Shown: in pieces, positions 43,895 to 56,091 of the stretch
How positions within the stretch are numbered: the stretch's first letter is position 1
Layout of the letters: the number at the start of each line of letters is the position of its first letter
Source of the DNA: Ricinus communis
Lineage: Eukaryota; Streptophyta; Magnoliopsida; Malpighiales; Euphorbiaceae
Reading direction: 5' to 3'
DNA length: 64,000 nucleotides
NCBI RefSeq assembly: GCF_019578655.1
Contig: NC_063258.1
Location: 8,374,802 to 8,438,801, forward strand
Translations under genes and position numbers: made by a program
The notes under the pieces: model-generated
What the model saw: the letters and a program-made list of their open reading frames with translations, nothing else
Told to the model about the DNA's origin: nothing
Databases searched by the model: none

Positions 43895-45019
43895 CTCCCT
43901 TCTACTTTGTTATCCTGCAAAAAAGATTTGTTATCATCTTATTTACCTCCTTTCCAAGAGCTATTCCAATTCAGTTTGGAACTAGAACCACCCTCAAAGT
44001 CATTCTTTGTTGGCCATCTCGGTTTGAGTTGTTTTTCCACTTTAATGGCAATGTGCACCATCTCATCAATCCCCACATAATGTTGTAATTCAATCCTATC
44101 AACAAATTCTTTGTCTAATCCCCTAAGGAAATGTCGTATTATGGATTCTCTATCCTCCACTAAGCCTAGCCTAGTCATCAACATCTCCATTTCCTTAAAG
44201 TAATTTTCAAAACTCTTTGTACCTTGCCTTAAGTATTGAAGTCTTTGATGCAACTCTCTTTAGTGATGCAAAGGTACAAATCTCTTCTTCATAATATTCT
44301 TAAGAGCCACCCAACTATTAATTGGCTCTTCCATGTTTCTTCTCCTATTCAATACCATCTACTCATACCACATAATAGCATAGTCACTAAAATAACTAAC
44401 CGCCAATCTCATCTGCTTCTCATTCCAAAAATTATGACAATCAAAGATATATATCAACCCCTTTTTCCTACTCTAAATAGGCTTTAGAGTTAGATTTACT
44501 TGTAAAGTTGGGTATCCTAAGTTAGATACTACCCAGATTTCGGTCAACATCATCATTACCAATACCCATTACTACCATAATTGCCACCACCTCTACCCAA
44601 ATTAGGGTTTTGTTTGGCTCCTATACCCACACCATAATTTACACTAAATCCTCCTCTACCAGCGCCTATGAATGCAGGGTTATCATGATCCTCATAAAGT
44701 TGATCATAATATCTATCATTTCCAATAGGTTCCCGTCTACGATCACCTTGCCCTACATCCACTCCAACATTGTGCCTATTACCATTATTCCCTCCAAGTT
44801 GCGACAACTTAATCTATAAGGGTTCTTTGGTTAGCCTCCATAGTTCTAGTCATCTCCCTTATATCTAACTCAAATCTTTCCAACCTCTCATTCAAAGTAG
44901 TTATGTTTCATTGTATTCTCTCATTCCCATGCATTTATGGCAAAGAAATACCAGGTTGTTGTATCCTAGCCTCATTATCATTGCTACCATTACTATCATT
45001 TGAACCACTTGACATGGCT
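43895..45019 (-). pseudogene. gypsy gag remnant (element G3)
   Basis: Starts ATG at 45019 (MSSGSNDSNGSNDNEARIQQ), with early stops. A glycine-rich stretch at 44807-44556 includes NPNLGRGGGNYGSNG. The capsid core is in several frames between 44520 and 44260 (IPNFTSKSNSKAYLE). The best part is at 44253-43939: MHQRLQYLRQGTKSFENYF, FLRGLDKEFVDRIELQHYVG, HIAIKVEKQLKPRW. No zinc knuckle is seen; the sequence passes directly to the linker, so knuckle and protease have been deleted. The glycine-rich N-terminal extension distinguishes it from elements G1 and G2. Confidence 0.8.
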
Positions 45020-46637
45020 GCAATAAAAGGTTAGAAAAAAATAAAAAATAAAAAAATAAAAATTAAAGTCCTCACACACTCCCTCACGTGTCTGCTCTCA
45101 AATAATAGGGATGTCCACTTTAAATATATTCTCACAAGGTTAAACTTCACATTGCTCAAACTTGTTTTTGAATATTCTTGTGTGAATCAATAATCACTAC
45201 AAGTTTTATCACTCTCTTTGTAGTACAGAAGAATCAATGATTAAAAAACTTAGTTGAAGCAAACATTAAAAATTCAAGAAAGTATCAAGGTTGTGCTCGA
45301 ATCAAGAAGTTAGGAATGAAAGATTAAAGAAACTCAAAAGGAAGGAAATAACTTATAAAGAAATTATCTAGAATCAATAATATGTAAAATGGAAACAAGA
45401 AAAAGGCAAGAAGCAAACTAGTAAGTTTTAAAGAAATACTCTCTCTAACTTTTAATGACTCAAGCACACTAGAAAACAACTAAAGAAACAAAGGACATGT
45501 GAATTAAAGACTCAAAGCATGCAAGAATATCAAGACCCTAATTCGCCTAATCAAGAAAATACACCCTAAACAAATTTGATGTAATCAAACTCAATTAAAA
45601 ACATTCAAGATGCAATGGAAATATGAAAGAAACAAAAATTAAGACATAAGAAATAAGAAAAATAATCAAGAATCCAAAATACCCAATTCAGCTATTTTTA
45701 AATTTTGATGTTAAAACAGAATTGAATCAATCAAGAATGATGAAAAACAATAAGAAAACACTAATGAAACATAATTATAAGAAAAGAAATGAAGAAAAAC
45801 CTCTAAGAAAGCAAGATTGCAATTTGGGTTCTTGTATCCTTTCTCTAAGCAAACAGCAACCAAAATCCAATTTTAAGCTTCAAGATCAATCTAAAACCTT
45901 AAATAATATTGTTATAATCAAGAAGGGACTAGATAAGAAACAAAACTCTCTAAAAAAATCGACCAAAATTACTTGAACAATCCTTGCCCACCAATTCTCT
46001 CGATTTTGCTCAAATGCTCAAGAACAAGTAAAAAAAGAAAAGAAGGAGAAAATTCATGGAATCAGCAAGCAATTAGGATATGAGATTGTATTTTACAGTT
46101 CAATCTCTTCTCAAGTTGTTTTGTTTTCAATATAATCAGATCTACCACCCAAATCTTTTTATCTCTCTAAACTGAATGGATTAGCTACTTTGTAGCTACA
46201 CCTCTTCCTAAAATATAGAAAACTTGTCTTTGCCCAGATTAGGACTCTTTTGTAACCCTAAAAACTAAGAATAAAATGTGATTAATAAGATCATCCCCTA
46301 CAAACAATTAAAAACCAAATCAACAATTAAGATTTTCAAGGAAACACATAAGATAGTTCAAGCAAATCAAGATATTCAAGTAAGCTTTCAAGATTGTAGA
46401 TTCTTCTTCAAGATTTAATCTTTTTTAATACTTATCTTCTTTCTTTTTTTATTTTCTTTTTCTTACTAGATTCGAATATGAAATTATACAAAATAAGAAC
46501 AATAATGTAAATTAAGAACACAACCGTACCACCATTCCAAGATCTCCAAGAAGCTGAAATACCTTCACAAAAATTGAAAGAAACAACTAAATAACTTAAA
46601 AGGACAAGGATATGCAATCTGATTTCCAAGAGCCAAA
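45020..46637 (-). other. Untranslated leader of element G3
   Basis: About 1.6 kb, A-rich in plus sense, between PBS and gag. The lysine-rich ORF on the plus strand near 45722 is a chance product of composition. No domain. Confidence 0.55.
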
Positions 46638-46649
46638 GCTCTGATACCA
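46638..46649 (-). other. Primer-binding site, tRNA-iMet type
   Basis: TGGTATCAGAGC on the minus strand, unmutated, two bases from the LTR end ...TTAACA. Confidence 0.85.
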
Positions 46650-46651
46650 AA

Positions 46652-47056
46652 TGTTAAGAACCTTTAAGAATAGAATATACGAACTCTAACAGTTATGAAC
46701 CCGTATATGACTAACCTAGACCTACTAATAAATTGAATCAAATCGTAGGATCATTCTATATCATATTATAAAGTTGATCAATAGAATTAGAACCTAAAGA
46801 AAATTGAGTCCTTTAAACCCTAATCCTAGCATGCTATAAAGATAGATCAAGTCTTTAATAAGTGTGAAAAATATTCAACAAGAATACAAGAATTCAAGCA
46901 AAGGTTGCTAGAACAATGAAATATCATTAATAATCAGAACTTAAAGTAACATACGGCTTTCTTCAAGTTAAATAGACTTCAAACAAACCCAAAAAGAAGA
47001 CTAATAGGAAAAAGACTATTCTGCCCTAAATAAACTTAATAAAACTAAACTAAGTC
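46652..47056 (-). mobile_element. gypsy LTR of element G3
   Basis: About 400 bases on the minus strand, ending CTTAACA next to the PBS. It shares GATCTATCTTTATAGCATGC-like sequence with the LTRs at 7.7 and 12.2 kb. A pol tail precedes it, so it has internal sequence on both sides. Confidence 0.7.
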
Positions 47057-47350
47057 CTACAAGCATATTTCAGCCTTAATTGGTTCTTCATGGGCTTGAA
47101 CCTTCAATAGATTGAGTAAAGCCCAATCTTGATGCTCCTTAATAGTAATGAATCTTAGGCCTTCAAATGGACTCTCCTTGCTAGCCCAATCTCGTATATA
47201 ACCATTTAAGGCTTGTTGCAACTTCTTGGCTCTAGACCTTGTTATTAGGCCTTGTGGTATGCTTAGCCCATCTTTAGCAATCTTAGCTTTCCTTGCGTGC
47301 TCCTCATCAAGATCATCATCTTCAACCTTTTCTTGTGCTAGCCCATCCAT
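47057..47350 (-). pseudogene. gypsy pol C-terminal tail
   Basis: Open 97-codon frame: acidic EKVEDDDLDEEHARKAK, then SIPQGLITRSRAKKLQQALN, YIRDWASKES and a C-terminal stretch unlike the other tails. The stop abuts the LTR. The left limit is the point where rep-A starts, so the rest of this pol is missing. Confidence 0.75.
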
Positions 47351-47351
47351 A

Positions 47352-48090
47352 TCACGAACCTAGACTTATCACTCACGTCCTTTCTTTCTTTTGTGTTCTT
47401 TCTCTACACTTTTGTTTAAATCAATTTGATTTTATCCTTACGCTTAGACATAGAAGAGAAGAAAGAACTTGCTATTTCTTTCCTTATCGGATCTAAAATC
47501 CAAACTATATTCTCATTTGTTCATTTCTTTTGTTCGTTCTTTCAAATCTATGTCTTCTTTTATGGTTTAGTATTATTTGGCGAGCATAAACAAGAGTGTT
47601 GAGTAAAAGTGTGTGGAAGCAACAATCATAGGCACTGATCCAATGCTTGGACCAATGCAAAGAAACAAAATTAGTTGATCGAGTATTGATATCATTTTTT
47701 GAATGATCGTGGAAGAATCTTTTGGAAGAAAGTGGGAACACCGAGAATTAAGACACGCCTAAATATTCTGATTAAGGATTTGCACCATTAGGATCTCCAT
47801 CATTCCTTGTTCCTCTAGGCATGAGGACTCCCGATGACACAATGATTGGCATAAGGAATCATGGAAATGCAATTGATAAGCTTGACCGGTGGCATTGGGG
47901 CTTAGCTTGATGATCAAGCAGGACGAGACATAAATCCACGTGCATTAGAGAGATATCATGTTTGTTTTGGTTAATCCAAGTGTTATAAAAGTGAGAATGC
48001 GAGCGTTTTGATGTTTGGGACGCATATAAAGAAGTAATTTGAGTTGGAGTGTTATTAGCTAGGCCCTCGCAGATTTCCCCTGTTTTCTTT
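47352..48090 (+). repeat. rep-A unit, plus orientation, partial
   Basis: Runs from the U5-like part (ACTTATCACTCACGTCC) through TTGGCGAGCATAAAC, GATCTCCATCATTCC and CGTGCATTAGAGAG to TTTCTTTAAGTTG. The TATA-containing first third is missing. Confidence 0.7.
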
Positions 48091-48234
48091 AAGTTGTGAT
48101 ATGGAACTCCCATAAATAAGCTTGAGAACCCCTTTTGAATTGTAAACCCCCAACAGATTAACATGAAAACCCCGAGAACCCATAACTTGATTTTCCGCAA
48201 GGTAGGAAACTAAAATAATATGGAGGCATGATCA
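48091..48234 (-). repeat. Short repeat shared with 7.83-7.96 kb
   Basis: Reversed copy of the segment with GGGGTTCTCAAGCTTATT and CTTGCGG-AAATCAAGTTATGGG. In both places it sits between rep-A and a gypsy LTR. Confidence 0.5.
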
Positions 48235-48825
48235 AGACAAGATAAGCCAAAATAATCAAGTCAAGCTATTTAGAGTCCAATAGTAAAGAATGGGCTGCAT
48301 ATCAAATGTTACTTAAGCCTAATTGTCATGTTTATTATATGGACTATGGTTGGATGAATTTTAGAAGCATTTGTTCATTTAAAGAAGTCTTTTAATTGTT
48401 AGGAGTCTTGTTTTAAGTTATCCTTTTAGTTTAGGAGTTCTATTACTGGTCTTATTCTTATTTGCTTTCTTATCATTATAGAATTAGGTTTCTTTAAGGC
48501 CTATTTAAGCTAATATGAATTTCTATGTAATAGGAGTTGTTGAATATTGATAATTTTGGAGTTAATTCTCTTCTTTTGTTCTTTATGAACTTGGTGAATT
48601 TATCAAGTGAAGGCTTGGTATCTTATAAACTTAGTTTAACTTAAACTTATGTTTATGTTAAACATTCTTTAATTCTTTATAATTAAGGTTCTTAAGTACA
48701 AGTTATTTAAGGGTCCTATTGGGAGTTAGAGTTTCTTTGGTTGGTTAGGTAAATGATCCGTGGTGAAGACATGAATATTTAATAAGGGTTCGGCACAAGT
48801 TAGCCATGTTCGTATCAATTTGAGC
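48235..48825 (+). mobile_element. gypsy LTR fragment
   Basis: LTR-like sequence with TTTAAGGCCTATTTAAGC promoter-like word, TTTATCAAGTGAAGG and a closing GTTCGTATCAATTT just before rep-A. No PBS or pol tail is attached, so this is a solo or broken LTR. Right edge is clear, left edge uncertain. Confidence 0.5.
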
Positions 48826-50610
48826 ATGCCTTGATTCTTGTCGTTCCCTCTTTCCTCTAAAAGATTCATCCACGATCATTCAAAGAATGATATCAATACA
48901 CAATCAACTAATTTTCTTTCTCTGCATTTGTCGAAGCATTAGATCGGTACCTATGATTGTCGCTTTCACGTGCTTTTGTTCAACACTCATGTTTATGCTC
49001 CCAAATAAAACCAAACCATCATACTAGACAGAGATTAGAAAGAAAGACACAAAATAAACAAAAGAAATGAGAATATCGGTAGGATTTCAGATTCGATAAG
49101 GAAAGTAATCCCAAGTTCTTTGCTCTTTTCCATATAGCTAATCATAAGGATTAAATGGAATTGATTTAAACACAAGGGTACACAAAGAGCACAAGAGAAA
49201 GGATGGACGTGAGGATAGGACTATGCTTACTAGCACAAGCATTGATTAAGTCCAAAAAGTTCTTCAGAGAACCCATAACTTGATTTCTTAGAAGGTAGAA
49301 CAATTAATTAGTATGCTCATTAACCTTAAGTATTCAGTTTCATGTGGTTTTTATAGTGCGAAAGCTCTCATTCCATAAGAAGAAGAAATTAGATGCTAAA
49401 TATGAATAAATAAATATAGAAAGATAGATAAACTAAAGTCAAATCAAGAACGAGAGAGGAGTTGGTTAAGCAATAACTCTCGTAGTCCTAAATTTTATGA
49501 GCCAGCTTAACAATAACAAGGGTAAATTAGCGTGGGCCTACTTAAAAATACTCTGACACTAAATTACTTCGTTATATGTATTCCAAACATTAGAGCACTC
49601 AAATTCGAGCTAGTATTACGCTTGGATTAATAGAAAACAACATGAGTTCTACGTTACATGCATGGATTTATGTCTCATCCTATTTGACCATCAAGGTAAT
49701 CCCTAATGCCACTGGTCAAGCTTGTATTGTGCTCCCATGTTTCCTTATACCAATCCTTGTGTCCTTGAGAGTCCTCGTCCTTAGAGGAGCAAGGAATGAT
49801 GGAGATCCCAATGGTGCAAATCATGAATAAGAATATTTGTGTTGAGAACCCATGTAGCACTAGGAATTCTACTCCAACAAGAAAACCTAATGATGCAAAT
49901 CCTACTTGCTTAAGGAATCCTACTTCAACAAGGAATCCCAATCCAACAAGGAGTTCTGATGATATTAGGAAAAATGAGAAAATAGGTAAGATTTCAGATC
50001 CGATAAGGAAAGAAATCACAAGTACTTTATTCTCTTTTATACAACTAAGCGTAAAGATGAAATCGAATTCATTGAAACACAAGGGCAGATAAAGAACACA
50101 AAAGAATGAAAGGACGTGAGCGATAAGTGTATGTTCACTAGCGCAAGTGTTGATAAGTTCCCAAAGGTCTTGAACGAACCCATACCTTGATTTCCTGCAA
50201 GGTAGAACACTGAAATAATATGTTAACTTGCCTCAAGTATTCAGTTGCATGCAACTTTTATAGTTCAAAGCCCTCATTTCATAAGAAAAAGAAACAACAA
50301 GATAAATTGAATAAATAAATAAAGAAAAATGAATAAACTAAAATTAGATCAAGAACCAAAGAGTAGTTGACTGGTCAATAACTCTCATAATCCCAAATTT
50401 CATGAGCCAGCTTAACAAAAATAAGAGAATATTTGCATAGGCCTACCTACACTTAGATTAATTGAAAACAACATGATTTCTCCCTTACGTGTATGGATTT
50501 ACATCTTGTCCTACTTGATTATTAAGCTAAGCTCCAACGCCATTGGTCAAGCTTATTAATTGCGTCCTAATGATTCCTTATGCCAATCCTTATATCATCA
50601 GGAGTCCTTG
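48826..50610 (-). repeat. rep-A tandem array, minus orientation, with pol-tail insertion
   Basis: Two units; the block TTGATTTAAACACAAGG and its variant recur near 49161 and 50071. At 49843-49975 about 330 bases of rep-A are replaced by plus-strand gypsy pol-tail repeats (Asn-Pro-Thr type). The array ends at AGTCCTTG before a Tekay-like LTR. Confidence 0.7.
49843..49975 (+). pseudogene. gypsy pol-tail fragment with Asn-Pro-Thr repeats
   Basis: Codes STRNSTPTRKPND, NPTSTRNPNPTRSSDD in an open frame. It corresponds to the repeat part of the tail at 11236-11400, and starts at the same point (GAGAACCCAT, compared with AAGAACCCAT there). The basic GPITRSRAKK end is missing. Confidence 0.6.
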
Positions 50611-52927
50611 TGTCACAACTGAATTTTTTTTAATTAATAATTAATATTCATTAGCATGTCATTAAACATGTCATTTGCATCATAATTATGTATGACCTAT
50701 TTTATTATATTATGTGGTAGATAAATCAATTATTTAGTTACATATTGATTTAATTGAAAAGTAATGATTTAGGACTAAATTGGAAAGTTAGAAAGAAAGA
50801 GGATTAAATTGTCAAATTTCCTATTTTTACACCAATTTACCACCTCTTCATTTCTTCATTTCTACATATACTTCCTACAGCCTCTTCTTCTTTGTCCCTC
50901 TCATTCTTCTCATTTTTCTTCTTCAAACCTTTCATTTAAATTTTGATCTCCTAATCAAAATCTACAAACTTTTAGTAAGTGAAAATCTATTTCTTCTTAT
51001 AAGTTTGAAGGTTTTGAGCTTTCATAATCAAGGGAAACAAAAGTGAGTAATTTTAATTTCTTTTTTTTGCCGTAAATTGGAATTGTTTTAATCAAGAGTG
51101 AACATGCTATTACTTGTGATTTTGAAGCTGAAAGTTCTGGGCAGAATTTTTCACCTCTGATTTCGTAACCTTAGAGGCTTAACTTCAAAAATTTCTAAAC
51201 ATGAAAGTTGTAGGTATATGTCTCCGAAATATTTTTGTAAAATGGTTTTGTAGAATGTTGAATGAGTATGAACTTATAAGGTGACGAATTGCTCCTGCTC
51301 TGTTTGTGGTTCAACAGGTTACCTGGTTTTTATGCTGATATTTTGAGGCATTTAGAGGCTGAACCAAACAAAAGTTAAACCTGAGATTTGTTCATTTATG
51401 TATCTAGTATATATCTATGAAATTCCATAATTTTTGCTTGAGTATAACGTGAGATATATTGAACTTAATATGGCCTGCTCGAAACTGTTTTAAGCAGAAA
51501 TCAGACTTAGGATTCAGAAATTTGTTACTAATTATGTTTTTCACAACTTGAGCTAGAGAAGTCCAAATTGAGTAAAATTAGTGTCTATAGAAACTTTAGG
51601 ATGTTAACTTTTTATCTGCAGGGTTTCATCAGAAAATTTATTCATTTGGCTAGTAATTTAATAGGAAACTTTTTATTGTTCTATTTAAATAGAAATTGGA
51701 GCAGCTGTATTGAAACTGCAATAACTATTTTTATACAAATGATTTTGAAATGATTCTTTCTGTTATGGTTTCTATAAAAATGGAAATGTAATTTTGGGAA
51801 ATATGAGATTTTTATTAACTGTACATAAGTTTTAGTGTAATTTCTAAATCAGTACCTACATCAACAAATATGTTGATTTATTGTCATTCATCTCATGCAT
51901 CATATTAACATCAAGAATATATGTTATTTTGTTGAAATGTGATGTTTTATGGATATTAAAGATATGTATATTTATTCCTTATGATTGAATTGTATTTGTA
52001 TTGAATATGTGAATAGGTTTGTCCCAAGGCAAGGAAGTGGTAAGAGAAAAAAATAGGATTACTTTGTTATCCTATAAATTTTGGTAAGTATTTAATAGAC
52101 TAGACTTTGTGTATATTGAGTAGGAACTGCTACATTTGATTAGTTGATAAACTCTTGGCTGACTGAGTTGGTATTGGTTATGTTCTTGGCATGTTATAAA
52201 GTGAATTGATTGTGATGTGTTGTAAAGTGAATTGATTGTGATTAAGGATTGATGACTCTTGAATTGATATTCTGTGATAGGGAAAGCTGAGCCGGGCGGA
52301 TAGCTACCGGAGTATGTGAGATGGCAAGACTAAGCCGAGCGGATAGTCTTGTCAAGTGGTCACTGAAATGTGAAAAATGTGAGGAAATGTGAGGATGAGT
52401 CATCTGATCCTAATTTGATAAAAATAATGTGGAATTGAATTATTTGACTTGGTTGAGTTTGAGATTATTTGCATTGTGTGAGATGAAATTATTTGTTTAT
52501 GAGAATAATTGAAATGGTTGATTTTGTAATTGTCAGTTAAGTGTTGGTATAATTTTCTGTATTTAATAAAGACTTGATAATTCTAGCCTAAGATACTATA
52601 GTTTAGTAAATTAAATGCTTGTTGAGTCGTTAGCTCATTTCTTAGCAATTTTTTCTAGGTTAGTGCAGTTGTAGATAGCCTTAGCTGTGCATTGCTCTCT
52701 TTACATCAGTCAACATTATTAGGTGGGCCAGAGTAGTTATCTCAAGCATTGGTGCATTTTGGGTACTTGTGTGCATTGAAATAATGTATAAATATTCCTT
52801 ATGTATATTAAGTATGTTATGTCACTTAAATTGTATGAATGTATATTGTAACTAAGTAATAAGTTATGTTTATAAAGTTAATTATATATATTGCTATACA
52901 ATTGGATGTTTGAGTTTGGGTGCTACA
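50611..52927 (+). mobile_element. Tekay-like LTR (2317 bp)
   Basis: Starts TGTCACAACTGAATTTT and ends GGGTGCTACA just before the PBS. It contains GCTGAGCCGGGCGGATAGCT and a partial repeat of it (AAGCCGAGCGGATAG) near 52290-52345, a feature I associate with del/Tekay LTRs, and a direct repeat of TAAAGTGAATTGATTGTGAT at 52197 and 52224. The left flank is rep-A. Confidence 0.8.
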
Positions 52928-52932
52928 GTTTT

Positions 52933-52944
52933 TGGTATCAGAGC
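52933..52944 (+). other. Primer-binding site, tRNA-iMet type
   Basis: TGGTATCAGAGC five bases after the LTR. Confidence 0.85.
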
Positions 52945-53184
52945 GAAGATTAGACCGTTGGGACATAAGTATGAATACTTATATTGTGTTTATGTCATGT
53001 TATATGAAGGTGTGTATGTGCTGTGATATGTTAAAGTGAGTTGGAATTTTTAATATATTCCAATGTGTTAAATGCTTATGTGATTGAATTAATGGGAATA
53101 GAGGGGATTAAGAGCATATCATGCAAGCATATAGTAATTATGCACAAAGCATTTATTGTTGTAAAGTTTGTTAATGATATAGGC

Positions 53185-54380
53185 ATGGATGAGCACTCCA
53201 CTAGCCAAGTAGGTTCACATGAGTCAGTCCATGCACATCATATTGAACAAGAACAGATGTATGAAAACGAACAGTCACAAGGAAGAGCTGAAGTGTATGC
53301 TCAGGAAATAGCTAAAGAGTTAAGAAGATTAGCTCAACAACAACAACCACCACCTCCACTAAACATACCTGCATTGGATGCAAACTTTGGAAAGTTAAGA
53401 AAGCATGGGGGAAAGAGTTTGAGGGGACAACTGATCCAATTGTAGTAGAGGAATGGCTAAAGTTTGTTAGAGGTGTGTTTACACAGTTTAGTACCCAACC
53501 GACGACCCAAACGAAAGTGAGGTATACAACCTCATTATTTCTTAAGGATGCTAGAAACTGGTGGGAGACAGTCCCGGGTAGCCAGACACAACCATTGACC
53601 ATGACATGGGAAGAATTCTTAAACGAGTTCAAGGTGAAGTATATGCCACCAATATATCAAGAGAGGAAGAAACTTGAATTCCTTGAATTGAAACAAAATG
53701 AGATGTCTGTTGCTGACTATGAATTACAATTTACAAGGTTATCCAGGTATGCACTAGTGGAAGTGGCAATTGATGAACTGAAGAGAAATAGATTTGAGAG
53801 GGGTTTAAGATTGGAGATACGTGAAAAGTAGGCAGTGCAACCACCTACCTTTATTGCTTTATTGGAAGCTACAACAAGAGTAGAAGAATTATTCTTAGAA
53901 AGAAATATATTAGAAGCAAAGAAAAAGAAGACAATTGGGACATTTACTCCATCTTTCTCTTGAGGTGCCTCATTTACACCTAGGGGAGGATTAGGAAGTC
54001 AGTAAGGAGGTTTTAGAGGAAGGGGCAGTTATTAGTTTAGAGGGCCAAGTAGTATAACTTTGGGTAGAAGTGGTGGATCAGTGAACATGCGAGGTAATTA
54101 TGGGTTTATTGGTAGAGGATATAGACCTGTTTGTGGCACTTGTGGAAGGACCCATTCAGGAGAGTGTTGGGGACCGAGAGTGCAGGCTTGTTATAGATGT
54201 GGGAAACCAAGGCATTATGCCAATGAGTGTGTAGTAGGTAGAGGAGCATCTAGTACCTATCATTCAGGAGGACAAAGTACTGTTGGGGATGATGTAGTAC
54301 CTACAGCGACTGGTCGTGGAAGAGGTAGGGGAGGTAGAAGTGGAGCTACAGTAGCATATGTCCATATTGAAGATGCGTGA
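53185..54380 (+). pseudogene. Tekay-like gag
   Basis: Gag from ATG 53185 (MDEHSTSQVGSHES) with a Gln/Pro-rich N-terminus. A frameshift near 53400 leads into the capsid core VVVEEWLKFVRGVF, TSLFLKDARNWWETVPG, TWEEFLNEFKVKYMPP, RKKLEFLELKQNEMSVADYE, RFERGLRLEIREK. The rest is in the same frame to 54380, with stops near 53829, 53960, 54003 and 54030. Two Cys-rich motifs follow: CGTCGRTHSGEC (about 54136) and the zinc knuckle CYRCGKPRHYANEC (54189-54230). A Gly/Arg-rich tail ends the protein. This double motif is usual in chromovirus gag. Protease and all later domains are missing; Athila-like sequence starts at the stop codon. Confidence 0.85.
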
Positions 54381-54647
54381 TGGAGATGCATGTAAAACAC
54401 AAGGTAAATGCACATATAGAGTTTGGAAAAACGACCGTCAACCATGACTTCTGAGGCCACCACATGCTGTAATACCAGGCCGTGCTGGTGACCACACCCG
54501 TGCCCTAGCCCATGATGGAGATGCACGTAAAGCACAAGGTAAATTCAATAGTCCACCACGGCTTCAGAAGGCACCACGGGCAGCAACACCAGGCCGTGCT
54601 AACAAGCACGGCCATGCCCTCACCCGTGACGGATTGGCACACGAATG
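54378..54647. repeat. 135-bp tandem duplication with CACGG(G/C) motifs
   Basis: TGATGGAGATGCA starts units at 54378 and 54513. Each has AACACCAGGCCGTGCT or a near form and CACCCGTG. The first unit overlaps the stop codon of the Tekay-like gag, which marks the join between two elements. Confidence 0.75.
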
Positions 54648-54728
54648 AGGCTTCAAGGTTCAACACAAGCCGAGCCCTGGCGGTCTGACCAACATGGCCT
54701 TGCCCTCGCTCGTGCTAAACCCCATGAC

Positions 54729-54735
54729 TATAAAA
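54729..54735 (+). promoter_or_regulatory. TATA box upstream of ORF1/env-like gene
   Basis: TATAAAA in CATGACTATAAAAGCAGG, preceded by the GC-rich block and followed at about 107 bases by a donor-like AAGTAAGT. A second copy of this arrangement is at 59377 (TATATATA) with TCAAGTAAGT at 59501-59510. Confidence 0.55.
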
Positions 54736-54835
54736 GCAGGCCTTTTCAAAAAATTTCCTACCTTTCCCTCTCTAAGCTCTAAGGTGTTGTTTCTTCTTTG
54801 TCTTTGATTTTTCTTACCTGTGACAGCAACTTCAA

Positions 54836-55284
54836 GTAAGTCTCTTCACCTTTTGCTTTTATATTATTTACTTTGATTTTTATTTTATGCATTTTTTTAT
54901 TAATTAGGACATTTTGATATGCTTTAGTAATTTGCCTTGTTACACTACTTAAATTTGACTTCAATTAGATTTAGTTAAAACTAATTGATATGTTACGTGA
55001 TTTTGAATAATGAAATAATAAGTGTGGGGTTTGGCAGCAATAAAGTTTATTTATGCCATTTTATTATGAACAATTTATAGCATAAATTTTCTTTATTTGG
55101 TGCACGATAAAGTAGGCTTGAATGTAATTGTGAATTAGTTTTCTACAGGAGATTGAGGCTTTAGTCTTAGTGTTAAGTCTAAAGTTTTTTGTTAGTCAAA
55201 TTATAGCGGTTATGCTATTTAATTTTCGGTATAATTTATGTTATCTTGATCCCTTGTTCGAATATTAATGATTCGTTGCAATAG
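54836..55284 (+). other. Predicted 5' intron of ORF1/env-like gene
   Basis: Donor TTCAA|GTAAGT at 54836 and acceptor TTGCAATAG|GC at 55284. The interval is AT-rich (about 449 bases) and the ORF start ATG lies six bases beyond the acceptor. It is a prediction from sequence only. Confidence 0.45.
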
Positions 55285-55289
55285 GCAAT

Positions 55290-56091
55290 ATGAGGGACCT
55301 CGATCAATCATGTCAAAAGCAACTGCAACGCGCCGCTACCCACAAGGGCCCACTTGGCAAAGGAACATGTTCCTCCACTTCACCTTCATCAATACCAACA
55401 CCAACACTAGCACCTCCACCATAACAGCAACTAGTCTGAGTACGAAGAGCACCAGCTACAAATCCACCCGCACCTGGTCGTCATCCCTTATGGACATTTC
55501 CGAATGTAGATAACAAGTGCCGCTTCCAAGTCATGAGATGGAAGCAAGTGATTGCTGGAGGTTGCATCGACTTTGTATCCTTGGAAAGAGTGGGATTGGC
55601 TCAAGATGTGCATGCCCTGTTCGAAACTCTGCCATACGCATGATTCTTCGACATCATTGAGCCAACCTACCGTGAGTTCACAATTGAATTCCTCAGCACC
55701 TTCTTTCTGCACCAACATATCACACACTGGCATCAGCCTGATGCAGTTTACTTCAGACTTGGGGGAAAGGAGTTCTCAATGTCAGTTCCATAATTCGGCA
55801 TGCATTTAGGATTATTGACTGAGCAGAAGACCTCAGGCGAGGAGTATTAGGGATGCATCTACGTTAACCCAATCTCGTACGACACCATATGGGATTCATT
55901 GGTACTCAGGCTGGAATCATACTACACCAGCAGGTCTAAAGCGTGTAGCCTTCCGGATCATCTCCGCTATCTCTATACTTTATTAGTTTACATGATTACA
56001 GGCAGGGGAGATAGTTTTGGAGCGTTCACACAGACATATGTCTTCATCCTCTAGGCTATGCAACATCATAAGAAGCTTCACTTGGGATATC
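55290..56091 (+). pseudogene. Athila ORF1/env-like protein remnant
   Basis: One reading frame from ATG 55290 to 56091. MRDLDQSCQKQLQR is followed by a Ser/Thr/Pro-rich stretch (SIPTPTLAPPP), FQVMRWKQVIAGGCIDFVS, LERVGLAQDVHALFETLPYA, FFDIIEPTYREFTIEFLSTF, FRLGGKEFSMSVP, NPISYDTIWDSL and DHLRYLYTLLVYMITGRGD. About six stops interrupt it, with no frameshift. PTYREFTIEFLSTF and the F-RL-GKEFS part are the hallmark of the ATHILA ORF-1 family. The protein's role is not established; an env-like or structural role is discussed for the lineage. It is cut at 56091 by LTR L6. The two nearest-frame ORFs at 55268 and 55552 are shadows. Confidence 0.75.

Noticed and set aside
45722..45976. Lysine-rich ORF on the plus strand
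   Set aside because: Antisense to the AT-rich leader of element G3, no domain.
49675..50082. 135-codon Leu/Phe/Gly-rich ORF on the minus strand
   Set aside because: Antisense to Asn-Pro-Thr pol-tail repeats and rep-A; shadow frame.
53312..53632. Minus-strand ORF opposite Tekay-like gag
   Set aside because: Shadow of the gag capsid core on the other strand.
55552..55809. ORF of 85 codons
   Set aside because: Other frame of the ORF1/env-like remnant, whose own frame shows family motifs.
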